In this document: positions 9,065-18,021 of the stretch, one piece after another
Numbering within the stretch: the stretch's first letter is position 1
Layout of the letters: every line of letters begins with the position of its first letter
From: Desulfovibrio gilichinskyi
Lineage (GTDB): Bacteria; Desulfobacterota; Desulfovibrionia; Desulfovibrionales; Desulfovibrionaceae
Length of the DNA: 64,000 nt
Assembly: GCF_900177375.1 (NCBI RefSeq)
Contig: NZ_FWZU01000001.1
Coordinates: forward strand, 620,001 to 684,000
Direction: 5' to 3'
The notes under the pieces: model-generated
Seen by the model: only the letters and a program-made list of their open reading frames with translations
What the model was told of the DNA's origin: nothing
Database searches by the model: none
Made by a program: the position numbers and the translations under genes

Positions 9065-9559
9065 TTACGCCTGTTCTGCTTCTGGTTCTGCAGTTTCTTC
9101 TTCTTCTATAATCTGACCGGGTTTAGAAACGATCAGTTTAATTTCACCGCGAACTTCGGGGTGAAGTTTAACTTCAATATTGAAAATTCCAAGTGAACGG
9201 ATAGGATCAGACAACAGAATTTTTCTGCGATCAAGATCAAAACCCTGTTCAACAAGAGCTTCAGCAACATTTGCTGCGGTAACAGAACCGTAAAGTTTAT
9301 CGCCTTCACCTACACGAACTTCGACTTTGACTTCGACTGCAGCCAGTCTTGCTTTAAGTCCTTCAGCCTGAGTGCGCAGATCGTCTGCCTTTTCCTGAAG
9401 CTTTCTTTTTTCAAGTTCAAACTGCTTGAGGTTAGCGGCAGAAGCAGGCATTGCAAATCCCTGAGGAATCAAATAGTTGCGACCGTAACCGGCTTTAACT
9501 GAAACGATATCTCCAAGGCGTCCAAGAGAGTCTATATCGGCACGTAAAATAAGTTTCAT
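9065..9559 (-). CDS. rplI: 50S ribosomal protein L9
   Basis: Large-subunit protein that binds 23S rRNA. The N-terminal domain (MKLILRADIDSLGRLGDIVSVKAGYGRNYLIPQG is the family pattern; only its ends are quoted here: MKLILRAD, GRNYLIPQG) is followed by a long connecting helix at about 42-75 rich in K, E and L, and a C-terminal domain ending about residue 148. The tail EEEETAEPEAEQA is an acidic extension beyond the usual 148-150 residues. AGGAGG precedes the start. Its last codons overlap the open dnaB frame. Confidence 0.96.
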   Translation of the reverse strand: MKLILRADIDSLGRLGDIVSVKAGYGRNYLIPQGFAMPASAANLKQFELEKRKLQEKADDLRTQAEGLKARLAAVEVKVEVRVGEGDKLYGSVTAANVAEALVEQGFDLDRRKILLSDPIRSLGIFNIEVKLHPEVRGEIKLIVSKPGQIIEEEETAEPEAEQA

Positions 9560-9570
9560 ATCATTGCCTC

Positions 9571-9831
9571 CTAGATGCTCTTTTTCTTGACATCAGTGCT
9601 ATGCACAGTGGTGTAAAGCATAAGAGCCATCTGCCTGGAACGTTTGATTTCAGTAGTCAGGCGGCGCTGATGTTTTGCACAAGTACCAGTAATTCTGCGG
9701 GCAATAATTTTGCCGCGTTCGGTAACAAAGTCCTTAAGAATGTCAGGACGTTTATAATCGAGAGGAAGAGCTTTATCTGCGCAGAAACGACAGAACTTCC
9801 TTTTTGGTGTGAATTTTTTCTTGAATGCCAT
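9571..9831 (-). CDS. rpsR: 30S ribosomal protein S18
   Basis: Small-subunit protein of 86 residues that pairs with S6 on the platform of the 30S subunit. It has the CRFCADK segment (Cys pair of the zinc-binding S18 type), then [18 protein letters not shown] and [20 protein letters not shown], the family hallmark. AGGAGG precedes the start. It lies 2 bases after rpsF and 11 bases before rplI, the classical S6 operon order. Confidence 0.97.
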   Translation of the reverse strand: MAFKKKFTPKRKFCRFCADKALPLDYKRPDILKDFVTERGKIIARRITGTCAKHQRRLTTEIKRSRQMALMLYTTVHSTDVKKKSI

Positions 9832-9833
9832 GA

Positions 9834-10148
9834 TTATGCTTCCTCCTGTACCTGTGCGTGATCTTCAAGTTTAACAGTAACAAACTTGAAAATTCCGTCT
9901 GTGATACGAATATTGCGTTCGAGCTCTGCAACAACAGGTGCTGGTGCATCAAAAACTACACGAACATAGTATCCACGGGACTGATTTTGGACAGGATAAG
10001 CCAACTGGCGAGAACCCCAATCGTCGATTTCGTCGAGTTTGCCGCCTTCACGTTCGATGATGGCAACAACCCCGTCTACGATGTCCTTACGATTATCATT
10101 CGCAAGTTCGGGGTTTAAAAGCAAAAGTGCTTCATACTTTCTAAGCAT
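9834..10148 (-). CDS. rpsF: 30S ribosomal protein S6
   Basis: Small-subunit protein of 104 residues, the partner of S18. It has the family pattern from [13 protein letters not shown] through [23 protein letters not shown] to [28 protein letters not shown] sits 8 bases upstream of the ATG. It is the first gene of the rpsF-rpsR-rplI-dnaB cluster and has a leader of roughly 60 bases. Confidence 0.97.
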   Translation of the reverse strand: MLRKYEALLLLNPELANDNRKDIVDGVVAIIEREGGKLDEIDDWGSRQLAYPVQNQSRGYYVRVVFDAPAPVVAELERNIRITDGIFKFVTVKLEDHAQVQEEA

Positions 10149-10173
10149 TAAAAAAACCTCCTTATGGTCTATG

Positions 10174-10241
10174 GCCCTTTCCTTAAGTTTTAGGGCAAGG
10201 CGAAAGAAGGGATGTTTAGTCCCTTTTCAGGCATCTGTCAA
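10174..10241 (-). promoter_or_regulatory. Probable promoter and leader hairpin of the rpsF operon
   Basis: On the minus strand a perfect TTGACA (10236-10241) is followed after 17 bases by TAAACA (10213-10218), a weak -10. The RNA leader then contains GCCCT...AGGGC (10192-10196 with 10174-10178) around a 13-base loop holding CTTAAG. In many bacteria the S6:S18 pair represses this operon through its leader; whether this hairpin is that site is a guess. Confidence 0.4.
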
Positions 10242-10324
10242 GACGCTCATCATTTATAATAAAATATAAGGCTGGAAACGAATCATCGAATCCAGCTTAA
10301 TATTTATATTCTTTGTTAAAAAAA

Positions 10325-11089
10325 CTAGATTCCCATAATGTTGTAACCGCAGTCAACAAACATAACTTCTCCGGTAATGCCGCTGGACATATCCGAAGCT
10401 AAGAAAGTTGCTGTTTTGCCGACTTCTTCGGTGGTTACGTTCTTATGCAGAGGAGCACGGTCTTCAATATGAGAGAAAATAGTTTTGAATCCGGAAATAC
10501 CGGATGAAGCCAGAGTTTTAATAGGGCCTGCACTGATTGCATTAACTCTGATACCTTTCTCACCAAGGTCGTATGCCAGATAGCGAACGCTGGCTTCGAG
10601 AGCTGCTTTTGCAACACCCATTACATTGTAATTTGTGATTACTTTTGAAGATCCGAGGTAGGTCATTGCCATAACAGATGCCCCCGGCTTCATGAGTGGT
10701 TCATAAGAATTACAAAGTGTGACCAGTGAGTATGCAGATACGTCAAGAGCAAGATGAAATCCGTCACGTGAAGTTTCGAGGTATCTTTTCTTCAAGTCAT
10801 CACGGTTTGCAAAAGCTACTGAATGAACGAGAATATCAATATCTCCCCATTGCTCTCTTACAAATTTAGCTGAGTTCGCAACATCTTCATCACTGCTGAC
10901 ATCACAAGGGAATATAAATTCTCCGCCTAGCTCGTCGCTAATCGGTTCTACGCGTTTTTTAATAGCGTCATTAACATAACTGAAAGCAAGTCTAGCACCT
11001 TGCTTTTTGAATTGTTGAGCAATTCCATAAGCAATGCTTTTTTCATTTGCCACGCCGAAAATAAGTGCTTTTTTTCCTTCCAGCAGCAT
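10325..11089 (-). CDS. fabI: Enoyl-[acyl-carrier-protein] reductase (NADH), FabI
   Basis: Short-chain dehydrogenase-fold enzyme that reduces enoyl-ACP in the last step of each fatty-acid elongation round. The 254-residue product opens with the FabI cofactor pattern IFGVANEKSIAYGIAQQ (the SIAYGIA form separates it from FabG). The catalytic Tyr-x6-Lys pair lies in NYNVMGVAKAALEASVRYLA, followed by RVNAISAGPIKTLASSGI. AAGGAG lies 7 bases before the ATG. It appears to be its own transcription unit. FabI is the triclosan target in other bacteria. Confidence 0.95.
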   Translation of the reverse strand: MLLEGKKALIFGVANEKSIAYGIAQQFKKQGARLAFSYVNDAIKKRVEPISDELGGEFIFPCDVSSDEDVANSAKFVREQWGDIDILVHSVAFANRDDLKKRYLETSRDGFHLALDVSAYSLVTLCNSYEPLMKPGASVMAMTYLGSSKVITNYNVMGVAKAALEASVRYLAYDLGEKGIRVNAISAGPIKTLASSGISGFKTIFSHIEDRAPLHKNVTTEEVGKTATFLASDMSSGITGEVMFVDCGYNIMGI

Positions 11090-11227
11090 TAATTTCTCCT
11101 TGTAGATAAAAGATATGAATTTACAGACAAAAACCTACAACAAAAGATGATCCTGCATAAAAATATTCATACACGAGGATATACCAGTTTGTATGTTTAT
11201 GTCGAATTGATATATTAATAAAAGTTT

Positions 11228-12130
11228 TTAAGCATCAAGTTCGGAACTGGTCAAGAGCTTAAATGCTTCAAGATATTTCTCACGAGTTTTTGAAGCAATA
11301 TTTTCAGGAATTTGAGGAGCTGGAGGCTGTTTATTGAACTTTATTTCTGTGAGCCAGTCACGCAGAAACTGTTTATCAAAGCTGGGCTGTGATTGTCCTG
11401 CTTTATAACCTTCAACTGGCCAGAATCTTGAAGAATCCGGAGTTAAAACTTCATCGATCAGAATGAGTTCTTCACCGATAAGACCGAATTCAAACTTTGT
11501 ATCAGCAATGATTATGCCGCGTTCACGCGCATAATCTCTGGCGCGGCGATAGATTGCAAGGGTCACATTCTGCACTTTTTCAAACAGATCGCTGCCGAGC
11601 ATTTCCATTGCTTTTTCTACAGTAATGTTTTCATCATGCTCGCCTAAATCAGCTTTTGTGGAAGGTGTGAATAAAGGCATTTCAAGCATGTCAGACTCTT
11701 TGAGCCCTTTAGGAAGTTCATGGCCGGATACTTTACCTGTAGCAAGGTAGTCCTTCCATCCTGAACCGGTAATATACCCGCGAACTATACATTCGATGGG
11801 TAATGGTTTTGCTTTTTTTACCAGAACGCTCCGGCCCTGAAGCTCATCTTTATATTTATGCAGTACTTCAGGATAGTCCGCAACATTTGAAGAAATAAGG
11901 TGGTTAGGAATAATATCCTTACACATATCCATCCAGAACAGAGTAATCTGGTTCAGAATTTTCCCCTTATCTTCAATAGGATTGGGCATAATTACGTCAT
12001 ATGCTGATATTCTGTCGGTAGTAATAATCAACAGAGTTTCAGCGTCTACTTCGTAAATATCACGTACTTTTCCTCTGGAGAGAAGTTTCAGTTCTTTGAT
12101 ATCTGTTTCGATAAGATGTTTCTTAGACAT
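11228..12130 (-). CDS. purC: Phosphoribosylaminoimidazole-succinocarboxamide synthase
   Basis: SAICAR synthase joins aspartate to CAIR in purine synthesis. The 300-residue product is the longer yeast-like form rather than the 240-residue E. coli form. It has [14 protein letters not shown] (ATP-binding start), [16 protein letters not shown] and [27 protein letters not shown] in the proper order, the last shown here only by its start DTKFEFG and end TPDSSRF as the signature. AAGAGG precedes the ATG. hisD lies 12 bases upstream, so the two are probably co-transcribed. Confidence 0.95.
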   Translation of the reverse strand: MSKKHLIETDIKELKLLSRGKVRDIYEVDAETLLIITTDRISAYDVIMPNPIEDKGKILNQITLFWMDMCKDIIPNHLISSNVADYPEVLHKYKDELQGRSVLVKKAKPLPIECIVRGYITGSGWKDYLATGKVSGHELPKGLKESDMLEMPLFTPSTKADLGEHDENITVEKAMEMLGSDLFEKVQNVTLAIYRRARDYARERGIIIADTKFEFGLIGEELILIDEVLTPDSSRFWPVEGYKAGQSQPSFDKQFLRDWLTEIKFNKQPPAPQIPENIASKTREKYLEAFKLLTSSELDA

Positions 12131-12142
12131 TTGAGTTACCTC

Positions 12143-13447
12143 TTATTTATAGCGGGATTCGATGGAACGAGCATGAGCTTCAAGTCCTTCGAGTCTAGCC
12201 AGTCTGGCGATTTTTGCGCCGTTTTTAGCAATATAGTTCTGATCTGTATAAATCAGACTGGATTTTTTACAAAAAGTATCGACGGATAGGGCGGATGAAA
12301 ATCTTGCCGTTCCGACGGTTGGTAATACATGGTTAGGCCCGGCAAAGTAGTCACCAATGGGTTCAGGTGTATGATGTCCCATGAAAATAGCTCCGGCATG
12401 CTTAATTAAACCGATTGCGGACCATGGATCTTCAAATGCCAGTTCAAGATGTTCCGGAGCCATGTTATTAACAAAGTCTATTCCGGTATTTCTATCCGGG
12501 ACTTCAACAATTGCACCCCATGAACTAAGCGATTGGAGAGCTATTTCGCCTCTCGGTAATTTTTTTGCCTGAGTTCTGAGTTCCTCTTTAACTTTTGCGC
12601 CAAGGGTTTTATCCCAAGTTATCAAGATAGACGCCGCTAAAGGATCATGCTCAGCCTGTGAAAGCATATCGGCAGCAAGCCAGACAGGGTTGGCTGATTC
12701 ATCTGCAAGTATTGCTATTTCGCTCGGTCCGGCAATCATGTCTATTCCGACTTCACCGACGAGCTGGCCTTTAGCCGTTGCTACGAAGATATTACCGGGT
12801 CCGGCAATTACATCACATGGAGCAATGGTCTGAGTTCCATAAGCAAGTGCGCCGATGGCCCATGCCGATCCGGATGCGTAAATTTCATTAATTCCAAGTT
12901 CCTGAGCAGTTGCAAGGATATACGGATTTAAGGAACCATCTTTTCTAGGTGGTGAAATCACCGCTATCTGTTTAACTCCGGCAACCTGAGCAGGAACAGC
13001 ATTCATAATCATGCTGGAAAGAAGAGGGGTTTCTCCGCCTTGACCTCCGGGAACATACAAACCTACACGGTCAACAGGTCTAACAAGTTGTCCGAGTATT
13101 GTTCCGTCTTCGCCTGTGGTCCACCATGACTGTTGAACTTGTCTGCGATGAAAATCTTTAACATTGCGGATAGCTTCTTCTATTATTTCAAGATCTTCTG
13201 TTTTAACTTCTGTGTATGCAACACTTCTGTTATCTGCAGAAACCTTAAGCATCTCTTTTGTGAAGTCAGGACAGTCAAATTTTTGGGTGTATTTGATTAA
13301 AGCCTGATCGCCTTCTGACTTAACATTCTCAAGTATCTCTTTAACGAGGCCATTTACTTTTTGATCAGGATTTTTGCGTAAATCCAGCCATTTTTTAATT
13401 TCAGGCCACGAGTCTTGATCCGAGTATTTTATATCCTTGCAAGGCAT
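12143..13447 (-). CDS. hisD: Histidinol dehydrogenase
   Basis: Zinc enzyme carrying out the last two oxidations of histidine synthesis, histidinol to histidine. The 434 residues match HisD length. Visible family motifs are GLYVPGGQGGETPLLSS, DVIAGPGNIFVATAKGQ, IAGPSEIAI, the zinc ligand segment LSQAEHDPLA and the catalytic MAPEHLELA. AAGGAT precedes the ATG. No other his gene is in the window; it is paired with purC instead, a link between two pathways that share AICAR. Confidence 0.95.
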   Translation of the reverse strand: MPCKDIKYSDQDSWPEIKKWLDLRKNPDQKVNGLVKEILENVKSEGDQALIKYTQKFDCPDFTKEMLKVSADNRSVAYTEVKTEDLEIIEEAIRNVKDFHRRQVQQSWWTTGEDGTILGQLVRPVDRVGLYVPGGQGGETPLLSSMIMNAVPAQVAGVKQIAVISPPRKDGSLNPYILATAQELGINEIYASGSAWAIGALAYGTQTIAPCDVIAGPGNIFVATAKGQLVGEVGIDMIAGPSEIAILADESANPVWLAADMLSQAEHDPLAASILITWDKTLGAKVKEELRTQAKKLPRGEIALQSLSSWGAIVEVPDRNTGIDFVNNMAPEHLELAFEDPWSAIGLIKHAGAIFMGHHTPEPIGDYFAGPNHVLPTVGTARFSSALSVDTFCKKSSLIYTDQNYIAKNGAKIARLARLEGLEAHARSIESRYK

Positions 13448-13582
13448 GGAAGTATCCTTAACGTGAAAGGTGTGAAAATTGTGTTTTCGTTACCGAAGTA
13501 TATTAATTCTGATGTGTTTGTCCATTAACTTAATGTGATTTAAAAGTCGAGTATAATAGAATAGAGCAAATGCAACAAAAAA

Positions 13583-13606
13583 GGGCCGGAAGTAAACTTC
13601 CGGCCC
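13583..13606 (-). terminator. Rho-independent terminator after the porin gene
   Basis: Stem GGGCCGGAAG/CTTCCGGCCC with loop TAAA. On the minus strand it is followed by TTTTTT, so it ends porin transcription. Confidence 0.88.
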
Positions 13607-13646
13607 CGGTGTCAGGACTAAATTGCTTTAGATGGTCTAAGAATTC

Positions 13647-15068
13647 TTAGAATTCGTAAACAAGACCAACTGCTAACTTAAATGCTGGATCGGATTTACC
13701 TTCAAGACGTGAACCACCATCGTAGTTCTTCCATGTGTCTTTATCCATATCCATGCCGATGTAACCGAATTCAACGATAGCTGCCAGTTCGTCGTAGATC
13801 TGGTAGTTGGTGTTGAAGTCAATTTCCCAAGCCTGGTCTTTATCAGTCAGGAACTGACCATCGGAGCTGATGTTGGTCAGTTTTGTTCCAGCATTTTTGA
13901 TCAGGTCAGCATCGTTGGTACCCTTGATGTACAAGAAATGTACGTCATGAGTAAGTTTGTCGAGGAAGGAAATTCCTTCGAAAGAAAGACCAAGTGTCCA
14001 GAGACCAACCTGCTGGTTGGTGTCAAGGTCAGAAGAAGTAAGAGCAGAACCACCGAAGTAGTAAGAACCGAATGCCCAGTCATTGTTGATTATTGGAAGA
14101 CGTTCTGAACCGTTGTCAGTTTTGTCATCTTCACCGGAAGTGTAAGCGAAAACAAGTTTAGGCTGTACAAAGTCAAGGCCTGTGTATGCAAGAGAAGCAT
14201 CCATGCCCCAACCGGAACGATCATTCTGTTTCTGGTTAGCATCAACAGAACCGTAAACAACGTCAGCTTTAAGTACGATAGGATCGAAAGCTGTCATAGC
14301 GAAAGAAGTACCTGCCCACCATGCATCAGCATTTTTGTTGAATGCTTTTGCGTTGGCAGCAGTATTCGCAGTAGTCAGACCTTTCATTTTTGCAACGGAA
14401 GAGTATGTGTCTTTTCCGATAGTACCATACATTGCATAAGGGGTAGCTTCAAAGCCATCAATGGTGATAGGAAGAGCTGCGTAGAACAGGTCTAATTCAT
14501 CTTTAGCGTTCTGGCTAGCTACATTAGTAAGTCCAGCACCGGCTGTGTCAGTTGAGTTTTTGTCGAATGCACGAACGTAACCTACTGCAACAGAAATCTG
14601 GTCAGTGATAGGTGAGCTAACAGTCAAAGCGCCAGCATCGATATCAGCGAGAACCATGTTGCCTGCTGCTGCGCCAGGAAGGTTGATAGAGAAGATACCG
14701 GCTGTTGTCAGTACTTCAGTATCAGGGAAGCGGTACTGAATGAATACACGCTTGATTCCGAGAGCACGGTCAGTAGAACCGGAATTAGCATCTGAATCAG
14801 ATGCACCAACGCGAGTTTTGTATTCAACGTACAATTCTGACATCAAGTTTTCGTTTGCAATGAAACGGAACTGTGTACGAGCACGGAACCAGAAGTTGAG
14901 ATCGTCTTCCTGGTTACCACGATGTTTTGCTGAGAGGAAGTCGCTGTTGTCCATGATGTTAGCCTGGAACTGGAATTTACCTTTAGCTTCCAGATCCACC
15001 GCAGAAGCGGTACCAGCCATTCCGAGCACCATAGTGGCGAGGATGGCGAGAATTACCAAACGTTTCAT
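13647..15068 (-). CDS. Outer-membrane homotrimeric porin (Desulfovibrio type)
   Basis: General outer-membrane channel of 473 residues, recognisable as the abundant Desulfovibrio porin family. It has a classical signal peptide (MKRLVILAILATMVLGMAG, cleavage after ASA near residue 23), then VDLEAKGKFQFQANIMDN. The remainder has many amphipathic beta-strands with aromatic girdles, and a terminal Phe (LAVGLVYEF). GAAGGAAA precedes the ATG. A long AT-rich upstream region with a dyad and the strong terminator fit a highly expressed single gene. Specificity unknown. Confidence 0.88.
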   Translation of the reverse strand: MKRLVILAILATMVLGMAGTASAVDLEAKGKFQFQANIMDNSDFLSAKHRGNQEDDLNFWFRARTQFRFIANENLMSELYVEYKTRVGASDSDANSGSTDRALGIKRVFIQYRFPDTEVLTTAGIFSINLPGAAAGNMVLADIDAGALTVSSPITDQISVAVGYVRAFDKNSTDTAGAGLTNVASQNAKDELDLFYAALPITIDGFEATPYAMYGTIGKDTYSSVAKMKGLTTANTAANAKAFNKNADAWWAGTSFAMTAFDPIVLKADVVYGSVDANQKQNDRSGWGMDASLAYTGLDFVQPKLVFAYTSGEDDKTDNGSERLPIINNDWAFGSYYFGGSALTSSDLDTNQQVGLWTLGLSFEGISFLDKLTHDVHFLYIKGTNDADLIKNAGTKLTNISSDGQFLTDKDQAWEIDFNTNYQIYDELAAIVEFGYIGMDMDKDTWKNYDGGSRLEGKSDPAFKLAVGLVYEF

Positions 15069-15372
15069 AATTGTTTTCCTTCTTTTGCTGAATGAATGTA
15101 GTTAATGCACAATTGCCTGACACCTACCTTCAGGAAAGGTTTTATCGCTTCATAAATTTAATTGCAAGTCAAAAATTACATTTTTTTGACTAAAGTTAAA
15201 TTTTTTTTACCGTATAAAAAATTGTACTGTTTGAAATGTTCTAAAACTTTAGATTTTTTCTAGACAGATTAGGTTGTGCTGTAAGTCCTTTATTGACATG
15301 GATCTCTGCTCTGGATAGTCCTGAATATGTGCTTTTAGTGGAAGTATAAAAAATTATACAAGGCTGGTTAAT
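15069..15372. other. Divergent porin-uvrC intergenic region
   Basis: About 300 AT-rich bases between divergent genes. They contain the porin leader and promoter region, a dyad at 15167-15191 (listed separately) and, on the plus strand, a perfect TTGACA at 15293-15298 that could be the -35 of uvrC although the -10 (TAGTCC) is poor. I see no small gene here. Confidence 0.5.
15167..15191. promoter_or_regulatory. Dyad upstream of the porin gene
   Basis: AGTCAAAAA and TTTTTGACT form perfect 9-bp arms separated by 7 bases, about 100 bases before the porin start. On the minus strand the inner arm also supplies a TTGACT resembling a -35 element. A repressor or activator site overlapping the promoter is possible, but no regulator can be named. 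Confidence 0.35.
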
Positions 15373-17175
15373 ATGGGATTTGAGTTTATTAGTGCCGATT
15401 ATCCGACATCACCCGGTGTTTATCTGATGAAGGATTCCACCGGTCTTATTATATATGTAGGTAAAGCTCGAATTCTGCGAAACCGTCTTTCGTCTTACTT
15501 CCGCTCAAGTCAGAATCATACGCCTAAAACTAAGGTCATGGTCTCCAAGATAGCGTCTATTGATATTCTTGTTACAGGAACAGAAAAAGAAGCGCTTCTT
15601 CTGGAAGCCAGTCTGATTAAGAAACATAGACCGCGTTATAATGTAGTTCTGCGCGATGATAAGCAGTATGTCCTTTTTCAGCTGGATAAACGATCTGAGT
15701 ATCCTCGTTTACGATTGACAAGAAAGGTTGTGCGCGATGGATCTGTTTATTTCGGGCCATATACTTCAAGTTATTTTGCCCGAGAGACATGGAAAATTCT
15801 CGGTAAGGTATTTCAATTACGAAAATGTTCAGATTCCGCTTTTAAAAACAGGGTCAGGCCCTGTCTGTATCATGATATAGGACAGTGCTTAGGACCGTGC
15901 GTTAATTTTGTACCGCGCGAACAATATATGGCACTTGTAAAAAAAGTTGAGATGCTGCTCTCAGGCAAAGCACATGATCTGATTTCAGATTTGCGTCACG
16001 AAATGGAAAAAGCTGCCGCAGAACTTGCCTATGAACAGGCTGCGAAGGTACGTGATCAGATCAAAGCAATCAGTAAAACAATCGAAAAACAGGCAGTTGT
16101 TCTTAATGACAGGGCGGATATTGATGTAATTGCCCTTGCGGAATCTTCGCGTGGAATAGGTTTGGGATTACTTTTTGTCCGGCAAGGACGTTTACTCGAT
16201 AAAAAAGATTTCTTCTGGCCCGGGCTCAGTCTTGAAGACGGAGAAGAAATTCTGCATAGTTTTATTTCGCAGTTTTATTCTTCAACAAAATTTATCCCTC
16301 CAAAACTTTTGGTTCCGTTCGAATTTGATATGCATAGCTCGCTGGAAATTCTTACTGAGCGATCCAAATCTGTAGTCCGTATTGCCACTCCACAAACAAG
16401 CGAAGAGAAAAGGTTGCTTGATATTGCCCGTAAGAACGCATCAATAGGCGCAAAAGAGAAGAATAATGAGGATATTCTAGATATTTTGTCTGCTAAATTA
16501 AATTTAGCAACTTCCCCGCAACGGATTGAATGTATCGATGCCTCGCATCTAGGCGGAGAGGGTATGCGTGTCGGAATGGTTGTATATGAGCAAGGTAAAC
16601 CGGAAAAGTCGCAATATCGTACGTATACATTCCCCGAACTTGAATATTCATCTGATGATTATGCAGCTTTATATCATTGGGTCTTGAAACGTATTGAATC
16701 CGGCAGCCCTTGGGCGGATCTTATCTTAATAGATGGAGGTAAGGGGCAGCTCGCAGCGGTTGAAAAAGCTTTTTCCGAGAATTGGAAGGAAACTGAGCCT
16801 GTTCCTGCTTTAGCATCTATAGCAAAAGGTCCGACCAGAAAGGCCGGTGAGCTTGAAGATAGAATTTTTACTCCAGGACGTAAAAATCATCTGCCATTAA
16901 AGGGAGGAAGTCCGGCTCTGCTATATTTACAGCGACTACGTGATGAGGCGCATAGATTTGTAATTGGAAAGCAGCGGAAATCCCGTAAGAAAAAAGCTTT
17001 GCAAAGCGAAGTTCTGAGCCTGCCGGGGATAGGCCCGAAAACAGCACGGTTGCTTTGGGATGAATATGGTTCAGTTCAAAAAATGAGAGAAGCAACAGCC
17101 GCAGAACTTTCAAAAGTTGAGGGAATCGGTAAAGTACGTGCAAAGCAAATTTATGATTCGTTTAGAGATAGTTAA
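15373..17175 (+). CDS. uvrC: UvrABC excinuclease subunit C
   Basis: Makes both incisions around UvrAB-marked DNA damage. The 600 residues carry the GIY-YIG nuclease domain (GVYLMKDSTGLIIYVGKA, about 15-32), the Cys-rich segment RKCSDSAFKNRVRPCLYHD, the UVR helix motif binding UvrB (about 200-235, ending AYEQAAKVRDQIK), the RNase H-like nuclease half (ECIDASHLGG, LILIDGGKGQL), and C-terminal helix-hairpin-helix repeats (LPGIGPKTARLL, VEGIGKVRAKQI). The ribosome site is weak. It is a single gene ending in a hairpin. Confidence 0.96.
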   Translation: MGFEFISADYPTSPGVYLMKDSTGLIIYVGKARILRNRLSSYFRSSQNHTPKTKVMVSKIASIDILVTGTEKEALLLEASLIKKHRPRYNVVLRDDKQYVLFQLDKRSEYPRLRLTRKVVRDGSVYFGPYTSSYFARETWKILGKVFQLRKCSDSAFKNRVRPCLYHDIGQCLGPCVNFVPREQYMALVKKVEMLLSGKAHDLISDLRHEMEKAAAELAYEQAAKVRDQIKAISKTIEKQAVVLNDRADIDVIALAESSRGIGLGLLFVRQGRLLDKKDFFWPGLSLEDGEEILHSFISQFYSSTKFIPPKLLVPFEFDMHSSLEILTERSKSVVRIATPQTSEEKRLLDIARKNASIGAKEKNNEDILDILSAKLNLATSPQRIECIDASHLGGEGMRVGMVVYEQGKPEKSQYRTYTFPELEYSSDDYAALYHWVLKRIESGSPWADLILIDGGKGQLAAVEKAFSENWKETEPVPALASIAKGPTRKAGELEDRIFTPGRKNHLPLKGGSPALLYLQRLRDEAHRFVIGKQRKSRKKKALQSEVLSLPGIGPKTARLLWDEYGSVQKMREATAAELSKVEGIGKVRAKQIYDSFRDS

Positions 17176-17251
17176 TAGATTTTAAAAACATATTTTCTTA
17201 CAGTTTCTATTTAAGGTACTTAGCTGTATTTTAATAAATAAAAGTTTTGGG

Positions 17252-17288
17252 AGGTTCTTAGGAACCTTTTTTCAAAAAGGTTCCTAAG
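17252..17288. terminator. Terminator after uvrC, overlapping a larger palindrome
   Basis: AGGTTC-TTAG-GAACCT followed by T-run makes a simple terminator (17252-17267). The right arm also belongs to a 15-bp perfect palindrome, CTTAGGAACCTTTTT/AAAAAGGTTCCTAAG with a 2-base loop (17257-17288), followed by GCCGCCGGAGGC. The two hairpins exclude one another. The second could also serve the converging minus-strand gene. Confidence 0.75.
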
Positions 17289-17329
17289 CCGCCGGAGGCA
17301 TATAGAAAGCTGCTTTTTAATTATAAATC

Positions 17330-18019
17330 TCAAGCTTTAATTTCAGTTTCTACACCCAAAGCTAATTCAATAACTTTGCACTCAGGCGCAGTTTTGGCAA
17401 CTTCAGCAACAAAGTTAGATGTGTCCTGTTCTAAAATCGGGAATGTTCCCCAGTGCATAGGTATCGCATATTTGCATCCGAGCAGCTTGCAGGCATATGC
17501 CGCGTCGCTAGAATCCATTGTGAACCATCCTCCGGTCGGGAGTATTGCAACATCAATATCATTCATTTTCCCAAAAAGTTCCATGCTGGCAAATAATCCC
17601 GTATCTCCGGCAAAATATACACAGAAATTATCTTCATAAGTTAAGATGTATCCGGCAGGGGCTCCTTCGTTTGAGGAATGCATGGCTTGAACCATTTTAA
17701 TTTTTATTCCCGCGGCTTCAACTGTCCCGCCTATATTCATCCCGATAATGTTATTTCCGCTTACTCCTTGCGCGATCATACTCTCGACAAAATCAAAGAT
17801 GCAGACAAGGGTTGCACCTGTAGCGCAACATATTTCAGCCGCCTGCCCGACATGATCTCCATGATCATGCGTGACTAAAACAACATCAGCTTCTTTGACA
17901 GAATTCCAAGAGACAGGAGATTTCGGATTGCCTTCAAAAAAAGGATCAATAATTATTGTTTTGTCGCCTGATTTAATCTTAAAGTTTGAATGTCCATTCC
18001 ATGTAAAAATATGATTCAT
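17330..18019 (-). CDS. Metal-dependent hydrolase, beta-lactamase fold (UPF0173-like)
   Basis: Probable zinc hydrolase of the metallo-beta-lactamase superfamily, 229 residues, substrate unknown. The start is the ATG at 18019 with CGGAGGT 5 bases upstream; the frame is open 9 codons further into ubiX without a ribosome site. The metal motif HDHGDHVG lies near residue 54, with later ligands in MQAMHSSNEG, FAGDTGLF and PMHWGTFP. The compact layout matches the UPF0173/UlaG-like group. It begins 2 bases after the ubiX stop, so the two genes are one operon. Confidence 0.85.
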   Translation of the reverse strand: MNHIFTWNGHSNFKIKSGDKTIIIDPFFEGNPKSPVSWNSVKEADVVLVTHDHGDHVGQAAEICCATGATLVCIFDFVESMIAQGVSGNNIIGMNIGGTVEAAGIKIKMVQAMHSSNEGAPAGYILTYEDNFCVYFAGDTGLFASMELFGKMNDIDVAILPTGGWFTMDSSDAAYACKLLGCKYAIPMHWGTFPILEQDTSNFVAEVAKTAPECKVIELALGVETEIKA

Positions 18020-18021
18020 AA

